Shown here in pieces: positions 25,850 through 38,100 of a stretch of 64,000 nt of DNA. Where the stretch lies: positions 124,001-188,000 of the forward strand of contig VTFK01000249.1 of the NCBI GenBank assembly GCA_009617715.1. Direction: 5' to 3'. Source of the stretch: Plectrocnemia conspersa. Its lineage: Eukaryota; Arthropoda; Insecta; Trichoptera; Polycentropodidae. The notes beneath the pieces are model-generated. The model had not been told where the DNA came from. It searched no databases and saw only the letters and a list, made by a program, of their open reading frames with translations. Numbering within the stretch: the stretch's first letter is position 1; every line of letters begins with the position of its first letter. The translations under genes were made by a program, and so were the position numbers.

Positions 25850-26180
25850 AGCGATAGCCCCATGCGTGAACCTCGACGGGTCCCCGCGACGTTTTCCTCA
25901 TTTCTCAACACAAGAAAACAAAAGAAAACGGCCGCCGGCAATTATTTTGAAAAATGGCACGTCGCCGGTGCTGAGTCACGTGCCCGTCACGTGTTACGTG
26001 TGAATAAGAAGAAAAAATAAGGAAATAAGAAAAACTTCGGTGTGTGAGAAGTGTGAGAAGGCGCCATCGTTCGGAAAATTAAAATTGTGTGGTGGGATGT
26101 TTCTCTCGCGCCCGCGAATGTGTCATATTCGAAAACGATGAAATATGTCTCGGCTCGTTCGCGAGCCAGTGAATCTTCGA
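25850..26180. promoter_or_regulatory. GC-rich upstream block with E-box/AP-1-like cluster
   Basis: GC-rich DNA directly upstream of the minus-strand gene. It holds TGAGTCACGTG (25972-25982, an AP-1-like site overlapping a CACGTG E-box), a second CACGTG at 25988-25993 and a further ACGTG at 25996-26000. A 70-codon frame runs through it on the plus strand but is Arg/Lys-rich without a domain, so I treat it as non-coding. A role as promoter or enhancer is inference. Confidence 0.4.
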
Positions 26181-28739
26181 CTTTATTATTAATATGCTGG
26201 TTTGGGTTGTGAAAATGTATTTTGTGTGTATGGAAAAAAAATATTTTTTTTTTAATAATTTTGGTGTCTTATTTTTTATCGGATTTTATTGTTTACCATG
26301 TTTACCTATCTCTTAAAAATAAGGTAGATCACCTTTCACAGCACTACCATAAGTTTTTTTTAGCCCAGATGTATTAATTTTTCTTGAATTTTTCCTTGTG
26401 ATAAGGTTTAAAAGCTTGTATTTTTAGGGTGACACAACTTCTGAAAGAAGTAGGAGTTTTTTTATTTTTTAATATACTGTGTAACGTATATACATATATA
26501 TCTTTATTTTTAAAACTCTAGAACTCTAGGCTTGTCTATTTATTAAAAGAAAACACACAACACTACTGTTCTAATCTTTTAAAGCAAACCTTAGTCATTC
26601 TCGTTAAATACTTTTTTATTTAAGTGAATGTATTCCTGGCTTTATCGACTGTATATTTAATTTTTCTCGCAAGTATGTATTTATTTATATATTTCATTAG
26701 AACTTCACCTATTCGATAAGTCAAGTCATTTTTGTGTTAAAATACGCTTAATTTTTATAGTTTTATTTTAGCTAATGTTTTTATTATTCTTCTCTTATAT
26801 ATTAAATATTGTTTTTTTTGAGTCTTGGTGCTTAGAGAAAGATTGAAAAGTTACGCAATGGTTGATAAGTATGTCTGTGAATGTATGCGTCTCCAAAGTG
26901 GGTTCGCTATGTATTCCAAGCATTGATCTGGATCAATAAATGCGAAGAGAGAAGCGGCGGTTTTTACGATCTACGCTGGTCTGAAGTTAAGTCAGCTTTC
27001 ATTGAGTTCTAGTTCAAGTTAGAGGACTCTAAAAGATCTGACGTCTTGAACTCTGATGTAAATGTTCAAAAGTTAAATAAAATTTTTGTCTGAGGTGAAA
27101 TAATCCAGTATTTATATCCAATCCCCACTTAATAGTAAATTTTGTTGTCCACCCTTTTTCGGTAGAACGACGGTTTACATAGGGGGGGGCGAGTTGTTTT
27201 TCTTAATTCCATTAAAAGCGGCGTACCTTGTAATTTAATCCATTGAGAGGTTTCTCACGGTGTTTCATTATATTTAAAAAAGTTTAGCTTGCCTTTTTTA
27301 TTAATAATATTTTTAGTTAATCCTTTTAGTTGTGAATATAAATTGTATTGAAACATTTGTTTTTCAAGTACTCTATAAATATGTTTTAAATAAAACAATC
27401 ATGAGTGGGGCAAATTGTAAAATATAAAATCACTGTAAAATAATTTTAAAAAATTATGTCAATTCAAGTTATGTGGTAGAAAATTTAATTTATAAACAAA
27501 TTAAATTAATTAATTAAGAAGTGATACAAAAGTGTAACAGTAATAATTTGTTTTAAAAATTCAGTTTTTTAAAAATTCCAAAGAACTGATTTTGAGAGTT
27601 TTACTAAAAGGCATGTTTCTACAGAATTTTGTGAAGCAGTAAAAGCAACATTAGCAATATATTGCTTAACCATCGCATTGGACATGGACAAATCAAAAAA
27701 GATGAAACTAGATGTTGACGATGCAAAAATATCGGTAATTTCCAACTAGATCACTGTATTCTACAGAAGCAAAGTGATAAAAAAGTTGTTCTGCAATATT
27801 TATTTAAATATATTATTTGTAATTCTAAGAGTTTTTTTAAAAGCCGTATATCACAACAACATTATTAATTTTATTATTATCGTGAGACAAGATGCGGTAT
27901 TGTCACAATTAGCCTACTTTATTACATTTATTTTATTTTTTAATCTCTTTACTTAACAAAAGTTTACATACATTTTAAACGGTTAGTTTAATTATACATT
28001 AATAAGCCTACACCTGAGTATCTTAATTTATTAAGCAATTTTTATTCAAGTAAACATAATAAGTAACTAAAAGTTAACCAAAACATCTTTGCGAATGTGC
28101 TATTTTAATTTATTTATTTAAATTTATTAAGTTATAGGTAATTATGAAATTGCGATCATCTAAAATAAATACATAGTATTATTACAATACATAAAAATAT
28201 AATACATAGTAAAAGAGCAAAAAAATATATCTTTTTAAATTTAATAATACAAAACAGTCCAACAAAACTTACTGAAATTTACTTAAGACGTATTCATAGA
28301 TCATTGAGAATCAGATCAAAAATATGTTTTAGAGGAGCAGTGCGACTGATTATGCAACAGTTTAAAAACGAATAAGAAACCAAATTTTTAATTTTTTGAA
28401 ACCAAGGGCTTCATTTTTTTGCGAATTTAATGACAATTCACTAAATAAAAAACTTTTCATATAACGAATTTTATTTTTAAAAAGTGCTTATTTTAGAATT
28501 CAAATTGTGGAGTTTTCAGCTGACGTCTAATCGCACTTTTTCATATTTTTTGGTTTTATCTCTTCATACTATCTTGTAACATTTATTTTTGATAAAGTAT
28601 CACCATTGACACTTTCCATTTATAAAATTTTTAAATTGCTACCTGAATCTAAAATCCCTAAAGTTATAAGCTTGCAAAATTCTTAATTAATTAATATTGA
28701 TTTAAAAAAAAAGGCAGTGATAGCTCAATAGAAATAAAT
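26181..28739. other. AT-rich DNA between the two divergent genes
   Basis: No exon seen. A GC-raised stretch at about 26870-27040 and a G-run (27181-27189) stand out. A short frame around 27610-27750 reads 'FCEAVKATLAIYCLTIALDM' and looks somewhat protein-like but has no splice-site or family support. Confidence 0.35.
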
Positions 28740-29083
28740 TATTAAAGAGCAATCGACCATTTCCGTCGCCAGACCACTGCTGCATTAGGACTCTGACAAG
28801 ACTGCGAAGATTAATCAAATTGCATGCAGCTCACGATAAGGACGGAAGCTCTTGTGGAGGCACCGCACCCGAGAGGGATGCACTTCGAGGGGGCGGAGCC
28901 CCCACACAAATAGGGGATGGTCTTAGGCATGCCTTACGTGTGTGCTCCGCGTGTCTCTGGCTTCAGTCTCTTGGCAGAGGTCCGATGAGGAGGTCGCTTG
29001 GACCTCCGGCGGCTAAACCTCTGTTTGAAAACTTTTCAAATTGACGCGAAAAGTGTTGGTGAGGAGTATATAGCGTGTGGAAA
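28740..29083 (+). promoter_or_regulatory. Putative 5' leader/promoter region of the DIP gene
   Basis: Composition rises in GC just before the first coding exon and drops in the intron. An in-frame TGA lies eight codons before the ATG at 29084, so translation cannot start further up in this frame on an unspliced leader. The transcription start is not identifiable; further upstream non-coding exons are possible. Confidence 0.4.
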
Positions 29084-29114
29084 ATGATTGTTTTGTACCT
29101 CTGCCTACTATTGC
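29084..29114 (+). CDS. DIP: DIP exon 1: start and signal peptide
   Basis: AAAATGATTG context, encodes MIVLYLCLLL plus one base, then donor GTAAGT. The single base (phase 1) joins CG of exon 2 to give Pro11, so the signal peptide runs across an 11.5-kb intron. The phase fit, hydrophobicity and consensus donor support it; no transcript evidence is available. Confidence 0.75.
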
Positions 29115-32100
29115 GTAAGTTGTTTTATAGTTTTTCTTTATTTTTTATTTTTGTATTTTTTAAGTTTAATCGTAGTTCTGATTTTTAATTTACCATATTT
29201 TTTATGCATTATATTTTAAATTGATAATTAAATAGAGCTTTAGAAATTTTAGTTTATTTATAAAGTAGCTAAAAAACAACATTTTTTTATTATGTTTAGG
29301 AACTTTTATTACAAAAAATAAATATAATAATGTGAATTCAAGGTCATAAAAATTGTGATAGTGATATACTAAAAAAAAAATATATATTAGCTTTAGCTTT
29401 TCGAAATGCTTTAGTTTTCTAAATTAAATTAAAAAAATATATTCGGATTTTTTTTATATTTGTTTGACTCGTTTTTGTTCTAAGTTATCTACATTTTTAA
29501 TGGGTTTTCTTTTTTTAGCTATTTTAATTATATAGTCTATTTTTTCTTTATATAAATAAAAATGTTTTTATGATATATTAAATAAAACATAAAATAAACA
29601 AACATATTGTAATTAACATAAAGCAAAGTAGAAGACTATAAACAATCTCATGCATTAATAAAGTTTGAAGAATTACATAACCACAATTATTTTATTATTT
29701 TAGAATTAATAATTATTAAAATATTTTTATTTTAAACAAAAACTGAGTTTCGAAATGAGATATTTAAAACTAGCACAATATGTATTTTTTAAACGATTTT
29801 TTTTTTACTTTTTTTTAACTTATAAGATATTCTCTATGAATTTTTATAAATAAATTTTCAATACCAGATAAGTACGACCTAGCTCGAGTTTCTTTAATCA
29901 TCATAATATTCACCCTTCTGCATGATCATAATCATGCAGAGGAATTCAATTATAAAATAGTAAAGTTTCAATGAATAGCAATACATCAAAGCTTTTAATG
30001 TCTTCATTTTCATGGTTCATTATGCTTAAATAAATATTTTTCCCCGTATTTAATTTGCAGCGCTAATTGTACAATTGAATGTCAATTTATATGCTGTATT
30101 ATATAATATAGGCTTTGAATTTTTATCAAATCTTGAAGTTTGGTTTTCGTGATAATAATAAAATAATAATTTCGATTGATAAACACTGATTAGGTTTTTC
30201 TTAATTGTTTTAATCCTACGGATAGATATATTAATAAATAATTAAAATAAAATGCGCTAGTTTATTTGATTGATTGTACGCTATATTTGATTATTATAAA
30301 TAAAAAATAAATCTCTGATCTGCAGATATTGATTTCAGTCTAATTTCATTACTTTCTTAGTGGTTGTTTATTGTTTTAATACCATTGTCACGCATTAGGC
30401 AAACGCCTATCATATTGCAAAATAAATAAATAACATTTTTAATTCATTAACAATAAAATAATAAAATAACATAGAGGATACTCTACATATTTTTTATTAA
30501 AAAAATTATATATCTAATGAATAAAATAAATTTTAAAGAAGTAAAAGTGTATAAAAATATAGCAAAATAAAAAATATAATGTTTTATATAAATTTACATA
30601 GTTTTCACTACAAAATATAACCTATGTATTTTAATATTAAAACATATTGCTGTATAGATTTTTAGAATCTTAGGAATAGTAATGTCTTTTGAATATATAA
30701 TATATCAATATATCAATACATGTTGCCTAAAGTTTAACAGTTCTTAAAAGTTTCAAACTTTTGATGCACACATGCGACCTTATAAACTTTAACTTTCTGG
30801 GTTTTAAAATCAAATCTAAACCAATTTTACTTTTTAAAGCCACGATATAAAACCTTTATTGTGATACTTTATTTTTCTGATAAATTCAAAAAAATATAAA
30901 TATTTTATTTCTATTTTTTAAAAAAAAAAGCATGACAAATTTATATCAAAAGCTTCCTCAAAATCAGCATATTTAAATTCCTCTACTAAAATTTTTTGCC
31001 ACAAAATTAAATAAAACAGCAGATTTGTTGTTAATAATTGCAATACACGGAAACCAAGCTGTTGAGCAATTAGGTATCCTTTGATATGGTTCAAGTCATA
31101 GGATTTCTTTGACCGATTTGATAAATTTGACACAGGCTTATCATTGCTTCTCTTTTTATAAACGATTCACTTTTGTAATTTTCCATACATCGAAAAAAGT
31201 ATTTGTTTTTAACCTATTGTTAAAAACAGCAAATGTGAAAAATTTCAGGATAATATTTCTGAAATTTTTCAAGCATAACAGTTGCCGATTTTTTCGTCTT
31301 TAATTTCCCATAATCATTTATTGATCAGAAATCTCCAGATCAAGATCAGTGATCGTTTATCTTTATTTATTTCATTTTGTTATTTTTTTCATATTGTTGT
31401 CTAGTATTTTACAATATTATGAAGAATTATTACACCATGCTTAAGCACAATATAGACATTTATTATAAAAAAACAAGCCACGTTTGTGTATGTATGTATA
31501 TATAGAGTACACAATAAAAACCACCTGGCAACTTAGCCCTTTAAAAAAGTTTCTTTCTCTTCTCAAGACGGCCCTTCATCTCCAGGTGCTATTATTATTA
31601 TTATTGTTAATTATCAAAATCCGGAAATATATCCGGTAATTGGCGTCGCTTCGAGCGCCTTTCTTCGGCCGATTAATCCAGCGTTAATTAAGATTAACTC
31701 AACTCCGTAGTAGCTATTACACGGAATCTATATACATAATGAATAAATTTTAATCAATTTTAAAAGGGTTCAAAATTTTACATCTGATCTTATTTTAATG
31801 GCTTGTTTTTATTTTGAAAGGTAAGCAAACTGTGGTGACTCTTATTTATTTTCTATATAAGAAGGTTTTGTACTATTCACGAAGATGACCTTATGGACTT
31901 ATTGATTTTTATTTCGCATAAATTTTGATTACATGCACTTCGGGTGTTGATTTGATTAACAGTATAAGAAAGATATTTTATATAATAAATGGTATTTGTA
32001 AAGATAGTAATTAATATTTTTTAGGTCATCATTAAAGACCATATGTTTTAATAAAATTATATGCATATACACGCTAAAAATAACATTTATATTTGAAGTA

Positions 32101-35100
32101 TTTGAGTTAAAGACATTTTATTTAATATTGTTTAAATTGTAATATAAATATTCACGGCAAAAAATGGGTTTATATTTACGAAATCTTAACATTGCAGTTC
32201 AAAAAATGTTTCGTCCTCCTCTCCCGTTTTTAACTAATATGTTCCGTGAAACGTTGATTTTTGCTCATACAAAGTATTAAGAAAAAGATTACGTGGAAGT
32301 TGCTTGCTTATTATCTTAATAATGAAAATGCTTACTGCATAATTGAAACACCGAATAATCAAAATATATTACAATATAACTTGCTTCGAATTATTAAGTC
32401 ATATAATATACAACTGACAACCTTTGCAATTAACGCTAATGCGTTTTATAGAATAAAAGCGTAAATATTTTTTTAATTTATTTATTTTTTAGATTAAATT
32501 AAGACCATCGTGGCCTAACAGGTTACCCCAATGCGTCACGATGGTCGATTAATGCTGATAGTGAGTTGTGAACATTTAAAACGATATGACACTAAAAATA
32601 ATTATATCTTTCTGTAAATTAGTGTGCTTTTTATAATTTTTAATTGCATAAAGCAGTAAATAAGTAAGAAATATTTTTACAGAAGAACACCTTAGAGCAG
32701 GGTTTCCCAAACTTTTTGAGCGACGGAACACTTCGCAAATCCGAAAATTTTTGCGGAACACTTAGCTTATTTTGCTGTACCCAACTTCTAAGTACTAAAA
32801 TCTTCGCCTTCATTATGAAGTAGAATATGTTCATTCTTTTAATTTACTCCAAATTTTTGTGAAATATCTATTTAGGCTCTATGGAACACATATTTTGGAT
32901 TCGCGGAACACCAGTGTTCCGCGGAACATAGTTTGGGAAACCATGCCTTAGAGGTACCAAAAGTCATCAGATTATAAATTATTCTATTCAACTCCGTAAT
33001 TAAATAGATTAGACTACTTTCTGAACCAATAGAAAGTTGCTAAAATTGAAATTTTACTGAAACCAAGAAAAGAATCCGACGATATTGATTTTACTAGTTA
33101 TATTAAAAAAATTAGAAAAATTATTTTCAAAAATATTTATTACTTACGAAATTATAAATTAGCTTGTACAAATAACCATTTTATAATGAATTTGATGCAT
33201 AGGTTGGCAAAATATATTAATGAAGACTAAAAATAAAATATATTGCTTAGTCGAATTTTTAGATATAACCCAGGCTGCAAAATTATTAAAGTAATTTCAC
33301 ACAATGTTTTCTGAAAAATTTAATTCATACCTGAAAGATAAACAGATCCGAATTTGATGGTAGAAGTAAAAACAAAAAATGTATCAAATATCATCGGGTG
33401 TGCCTTAGGGCAGCATTATTGGACCGATGCTGTACTTGTAATATACAATAGATATTTTTGAGATAAGCTTAACAAGAATAGCTACATTTGCCTATGGCAC
33501 TCCAAGAATAAACTTTGATATTAATCCAAAAATAGAGACTGCAAGATCATATCTTAAAAGTTCAAGATTTTTTTATGGGGAATCAGAGCAGTAATTTCGT
33601 ACAATATATATATTTAAAATATAACATGCTAATATTAAATTAGGCCAGTAAAAGCAAAGATTTTTATTACTATTTTAAACCTGTTTTATATTTAAAAAAA
33701 TATTGTCTTATGCAGTGAGACATAAAATTAACAAACCTTTTGTATTCATTGATTAAAATATTTAAAATAAATAAATAATTAAGTTCTTAGTAAAATAATA
33801 ATATAAATTTTATATTATCCCGAAATAATAATACATATTTTTAGGTTATTTTTTTTATTAAATTTAAGACTTAATTTTTTTAATAGTAGTAAAATATATC
33901 ATCGAGCTTCGCATGTTACATTTTACTACTTTATTGCTATTGAATTCATGTCTTAAAAAGTCGCCACTGGCTTTAAATTAAATACTTCACTACTACGTTA
34001 TGCAATAAACATCCTTTCCTTTGCGATTTGATAGAAACGCAACTCTAATTACTTCACAAGCTTGACATTCCAAGCGGATTAAGAAGTGAACTTAAAATTA
34101 AATTTCTCAATAAGGATAAATAAGAGATTTTACTATAAAACAATTATATAGTATTTAAAAATAACATTGGTTTTATTTATAAGATTTATTCTTTTAAATT
34201 CTGCAATGGCTCTTGGCCGATTTCCAATTAGAAATCGGGGATTAGACGAGGCAAGTTTCCAGAGTCTGGATACCACGACACCCCATCCATATCCATTATC
34301 CTTTCAGACGTTCCGGTTCGGTATCTGCTTAATCACTTGGCCCTTATCTATCGCCGTGGACCAATGCATCCATATAAAGCGATTTGATCTGGTCGGATTT
34401 AGTAACTAAATGCAACCGGATTACTGTTTACCCGAGACGTTTGCGTTGGCTAATTATGTGATACAGATAATGTAATTTATATTGAAAATAAATTCAATAT
34501 GTTTATTACTATTAGTCTAATTCACTAGTTTTTATATCCATAGCTTTTATATATATGTATATAACACTTGTTTTTTTGTTTAATATTTTTAACTTACCAG
34601 TGAACGTATTTAATTATTATGGATGCTCTGCTCGCGTACAATTGTAATTTTGTCTAATAATATGGATACTTATAACAAGGATTTATTGAATTTATAAACT
34701 ACTTTAAAACTTTAAAAGATTAAAGTCACCTCAACACGGTAAAGTCATTAAAAAATATTTAAAAGTTGGTCGATCAATATATACGTATTTTTTTGTGTTT
34801 TGTTTTGTTTATTGCTTATAAATTCCCTTGGTTACTGTATCTTGGATATTTGTCGCAACTGTTACTTGACTGTTATCATTTCATGTAATAAGTGTTAATT
34901 TACCTTAAACGACTTCTAAAACATGTGTGTTAGTTTTCTAATCTTTAACCGGGGTTTTCTCCACACTATCGAACCCCATTGTAGATATAATACTAATATA
35001 TTTTATTTTAACGAAAACAAATTAAAAACAATTGTTTGAAAACGAGTGCTTTCGGTGAAAGGTATGTATCCAATTAACTTTAAGTCACCTTCATGAGTTG

Positions 35101-38100
35101 TTAGGTTGCAAAGTTTATAGCCAAATCAAATTTGTTTACCTTGGTTAAATTATTTCATTAGACGTTTTCTATAGTATGGCTCTATTTCTTTTAATGAAAA
35201 TGAGGATCTAAAAGGTTTGATTGATTCTTGTGAAACACTTTATATTTTATTAACCAAAGGGCTTAATTAACACATTTTATTATTGTTATCGATAGAAAAA
35301 TTGTTGTTGTTGAAGTATACGTATTTATGAATGATTTCAAATATGTTCCAAATATTCATTACAATCTGATTCAGTTTTCCAGTACAACATTTTTAAAGGA
35401 ATTTTGGGGTATGCTGATAACAGTAAAATTGCAAAATATATGTAATTTTTTTTCTGTAGAAACTGAAAAGTCATGTTTTTCTTTAAATGTGGCATAATTT
35501 TGTGATTCGTTGCATATTAGTATATTGCTTAAAGTCTTCTGTGAAAAATGTCTTAAATTATTTGATTCACTGTAAATTATTTTCGTTTATTTTCAACTAT
35601 AATAGTCCTGAAGTTTTTACATTTTTTTCTTTCTTGACTGTTTTTGTATTAGCACTATTTTCGATAGATATCGCAAAGCTAATTTCGCCATTATTATTTA
35701 CAACAAAGCATTCCAATGGTTGTTTTAAAGCTCCTTTGCCAAAATCGTGATATTGCATAAGGTCTTTTCGTCGATCTAGATTAATCAAACCTATATGTAT
35801 GCATTTTCTTATTTTATAATAAATATTTTAAAAAAAGCAAAGTTAAGCTAATAGCTTATAATTAATAATCATACCCAGACTTTGACACTCTTAAATGTAA
35901 TTAAAAATTATTTAAAATAATATTTATTAAAGCATACTTTAACATATTGTAACAATATTTTTTTTATAAAATACGTGTAGAGTACGCTCGGGATAAGGAT
36001 GCCGGTTTGTTATTGTGTGCGTGTACATGAATATGAGAGGGAGAAGCAATGTAGCGTGTACTTCGTTGTCTCGCTTTCTCTTTTAAGGACAGTCGCTGAT
36101 TCGTCAACGCTGGTATTCATCATTAAAGTGCAGTGTGGCACAGAAGTTCGATCTTCTCTAGTGATTTATTTTAAATAATTTTGTGTTGATATTGGTTTAA
36201 CCCAGATATGCCCACTGTCCCATGGGTAGGTCACTAAACTCGTGCCACTGTTTTTTTTATTTATAAATGAAATTTTAAGAGAACAAAATTTCTTGGGCAT
36301 ATCTGAGTTAATTAATATCAAAGCTTCAAATATACACTGTAAGTTTTTCGTTCTCTTACCCGTGGATTAAAATATTTAAATTATTTTTCCATTAATCCGT
36401 ACGTTGATGGTTTTTTTACACTATTCTCTGTAAGGCTTAAAAAAGTTATTATTCTTATCGTTGCGCCAATGATAATTTTTTAATTTATTCAATGGATTCT
36501 AATGATTTAATAGAGTCGTCGAGCCATTAAACAATCAGCGAATAATTTCTTTCCCCATTTTATATCTTTTTGCTTTTGAAGAATAGCTATTTTTTTGACT
36601 AGTGAAAGATTTTGAGTTTTGCAAATATTTAATTAATGACATCAATGTCTGGTTTCTTTGATTATATAATATATTTTTAACTGTCAGTTAAAATTTCCAA
36701 CTTAGCTCAGATGTATGTATGTTAAATGAACATATATTTTCTTTTAAAATAAAAAAATTAAATATTCTGAGCGAAATTGTTTTGAGCCACACAATAACAA
36801 ACCGGAATCCTTATCCCGAGCGTACTCTACTAGAGTGAGTGAAAAAAAGTAGGCGTGTGGAACGCATGTGACACACGCCCTTATCTTTCACTCAATCTCG
36901 TCGCTTCACACGAGAGCGAGCGAAAGGGAATGTATCTAACCATACGCGCCTGTTACTCAAACGTAAATAAAATCAAACTACACTTCTACACATTTTTTCT
37001 ACACTATACAAACTTACCTCATTCGTATAATTATAATCTAATGTTTTACTCATAAACATTCAATTCTAAAAAAATGTTAATTACTTCGAAGACAAAGTTT
37101 TCTTATGCGTTATTAGGTGACATAAGCACGACAGTAACAAATTCAAGTTTACATATTATTTAAATGCACTTAATCTGTTGCGGATTCTTTCTCTCTACAG
37201 AGTGATTTAGATTCATACTGTGTAATTTTCTCGAACTCGTTCGTCATTAAATTATTGGGAGCGTTTCAACCAGAGAAACATTCACTAAAGATCTCATAAA
37301 TATTTTTGAAAGCAAGTGAAGATTCTCTCTACACGTAAACGATGTCTGCGGTAAATCTTTCAAGATGCTCGGTTTTGTTATGAGGAACGCATTTTACTTT
37401 GACGATCTGTCAGTTATTTGCAACCTCTGTGATATTTCAATTCCCAGCATTATTAAATCGAGATAAATAATTAAAACGACTTTTGTATTACCTTTATAGG
37501 AGGATATTTAGTTAAGCTTTTAAAAGCGCTAGGATTTGATTCATTAAGTTCTCGCAGAAACTTATAGGGCACTAAACATTTTCTTAAACTATTAAAGGGC
37601 GGTGTTAACAATCAATCAATTTTTGAGGATTTCCAATTTTGAGTAAAGGAACGTCTTTGATGATCACGATCGCGTCCTATTTTTCTGGCCGTTAGAACAA
37701 GGACGTCCGCATTAGTCAACTCGCCTATTGTCATCCTTCTCCATTGCATATTGATCTGCTTAATACAAGCCACTGTATTTTTTTTATGTTACTTGTATTA
37801 TATTTTTGGCGTATCGTAATAATACAATTTTTTTTTTTTTTACCACCGTGATAATTTAAATAAATAAATATGTCTACCTACTGTTTCTTAATACGCTAAC
37901 GATTTTTTAATTTTAATAACACTGCTACAATTGTCTTATTTTTTGAAATATTACTGCTGTTGACATAGTACACCCATACCTCGCTTTATGGCCTAGATAC
38001 GTTCCACGAAACTTGGCCGCAAAGCGAAAAGCCGTATAACGAATCAATTAATCTAATACAAATTCATACAAATTAAATGGGATCGGTTCCAAATTTGTTA

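Noticed and set aside
25808..26020. 70-codon plus-strand frame upstream of the protease-like gene
   Set aside because: It overlaps the antisense of that gene's first exon and start region, is Arg/Lys-rich and has no domain.
27610..27780. Short protein-like stretch 'FCEAVKATLAIYCLTIALDM'
   Set aside because: No splice sites in phase, no recognised family and stops on both sides.
28820..29044. 74-codon plus-strand frame just before the DIP start
   Set aside because: No signal peptide or domain; better explained as GC-rich 5' leader. It ends before the DIP ATG. An upstream-ORF role cannot be excluded.
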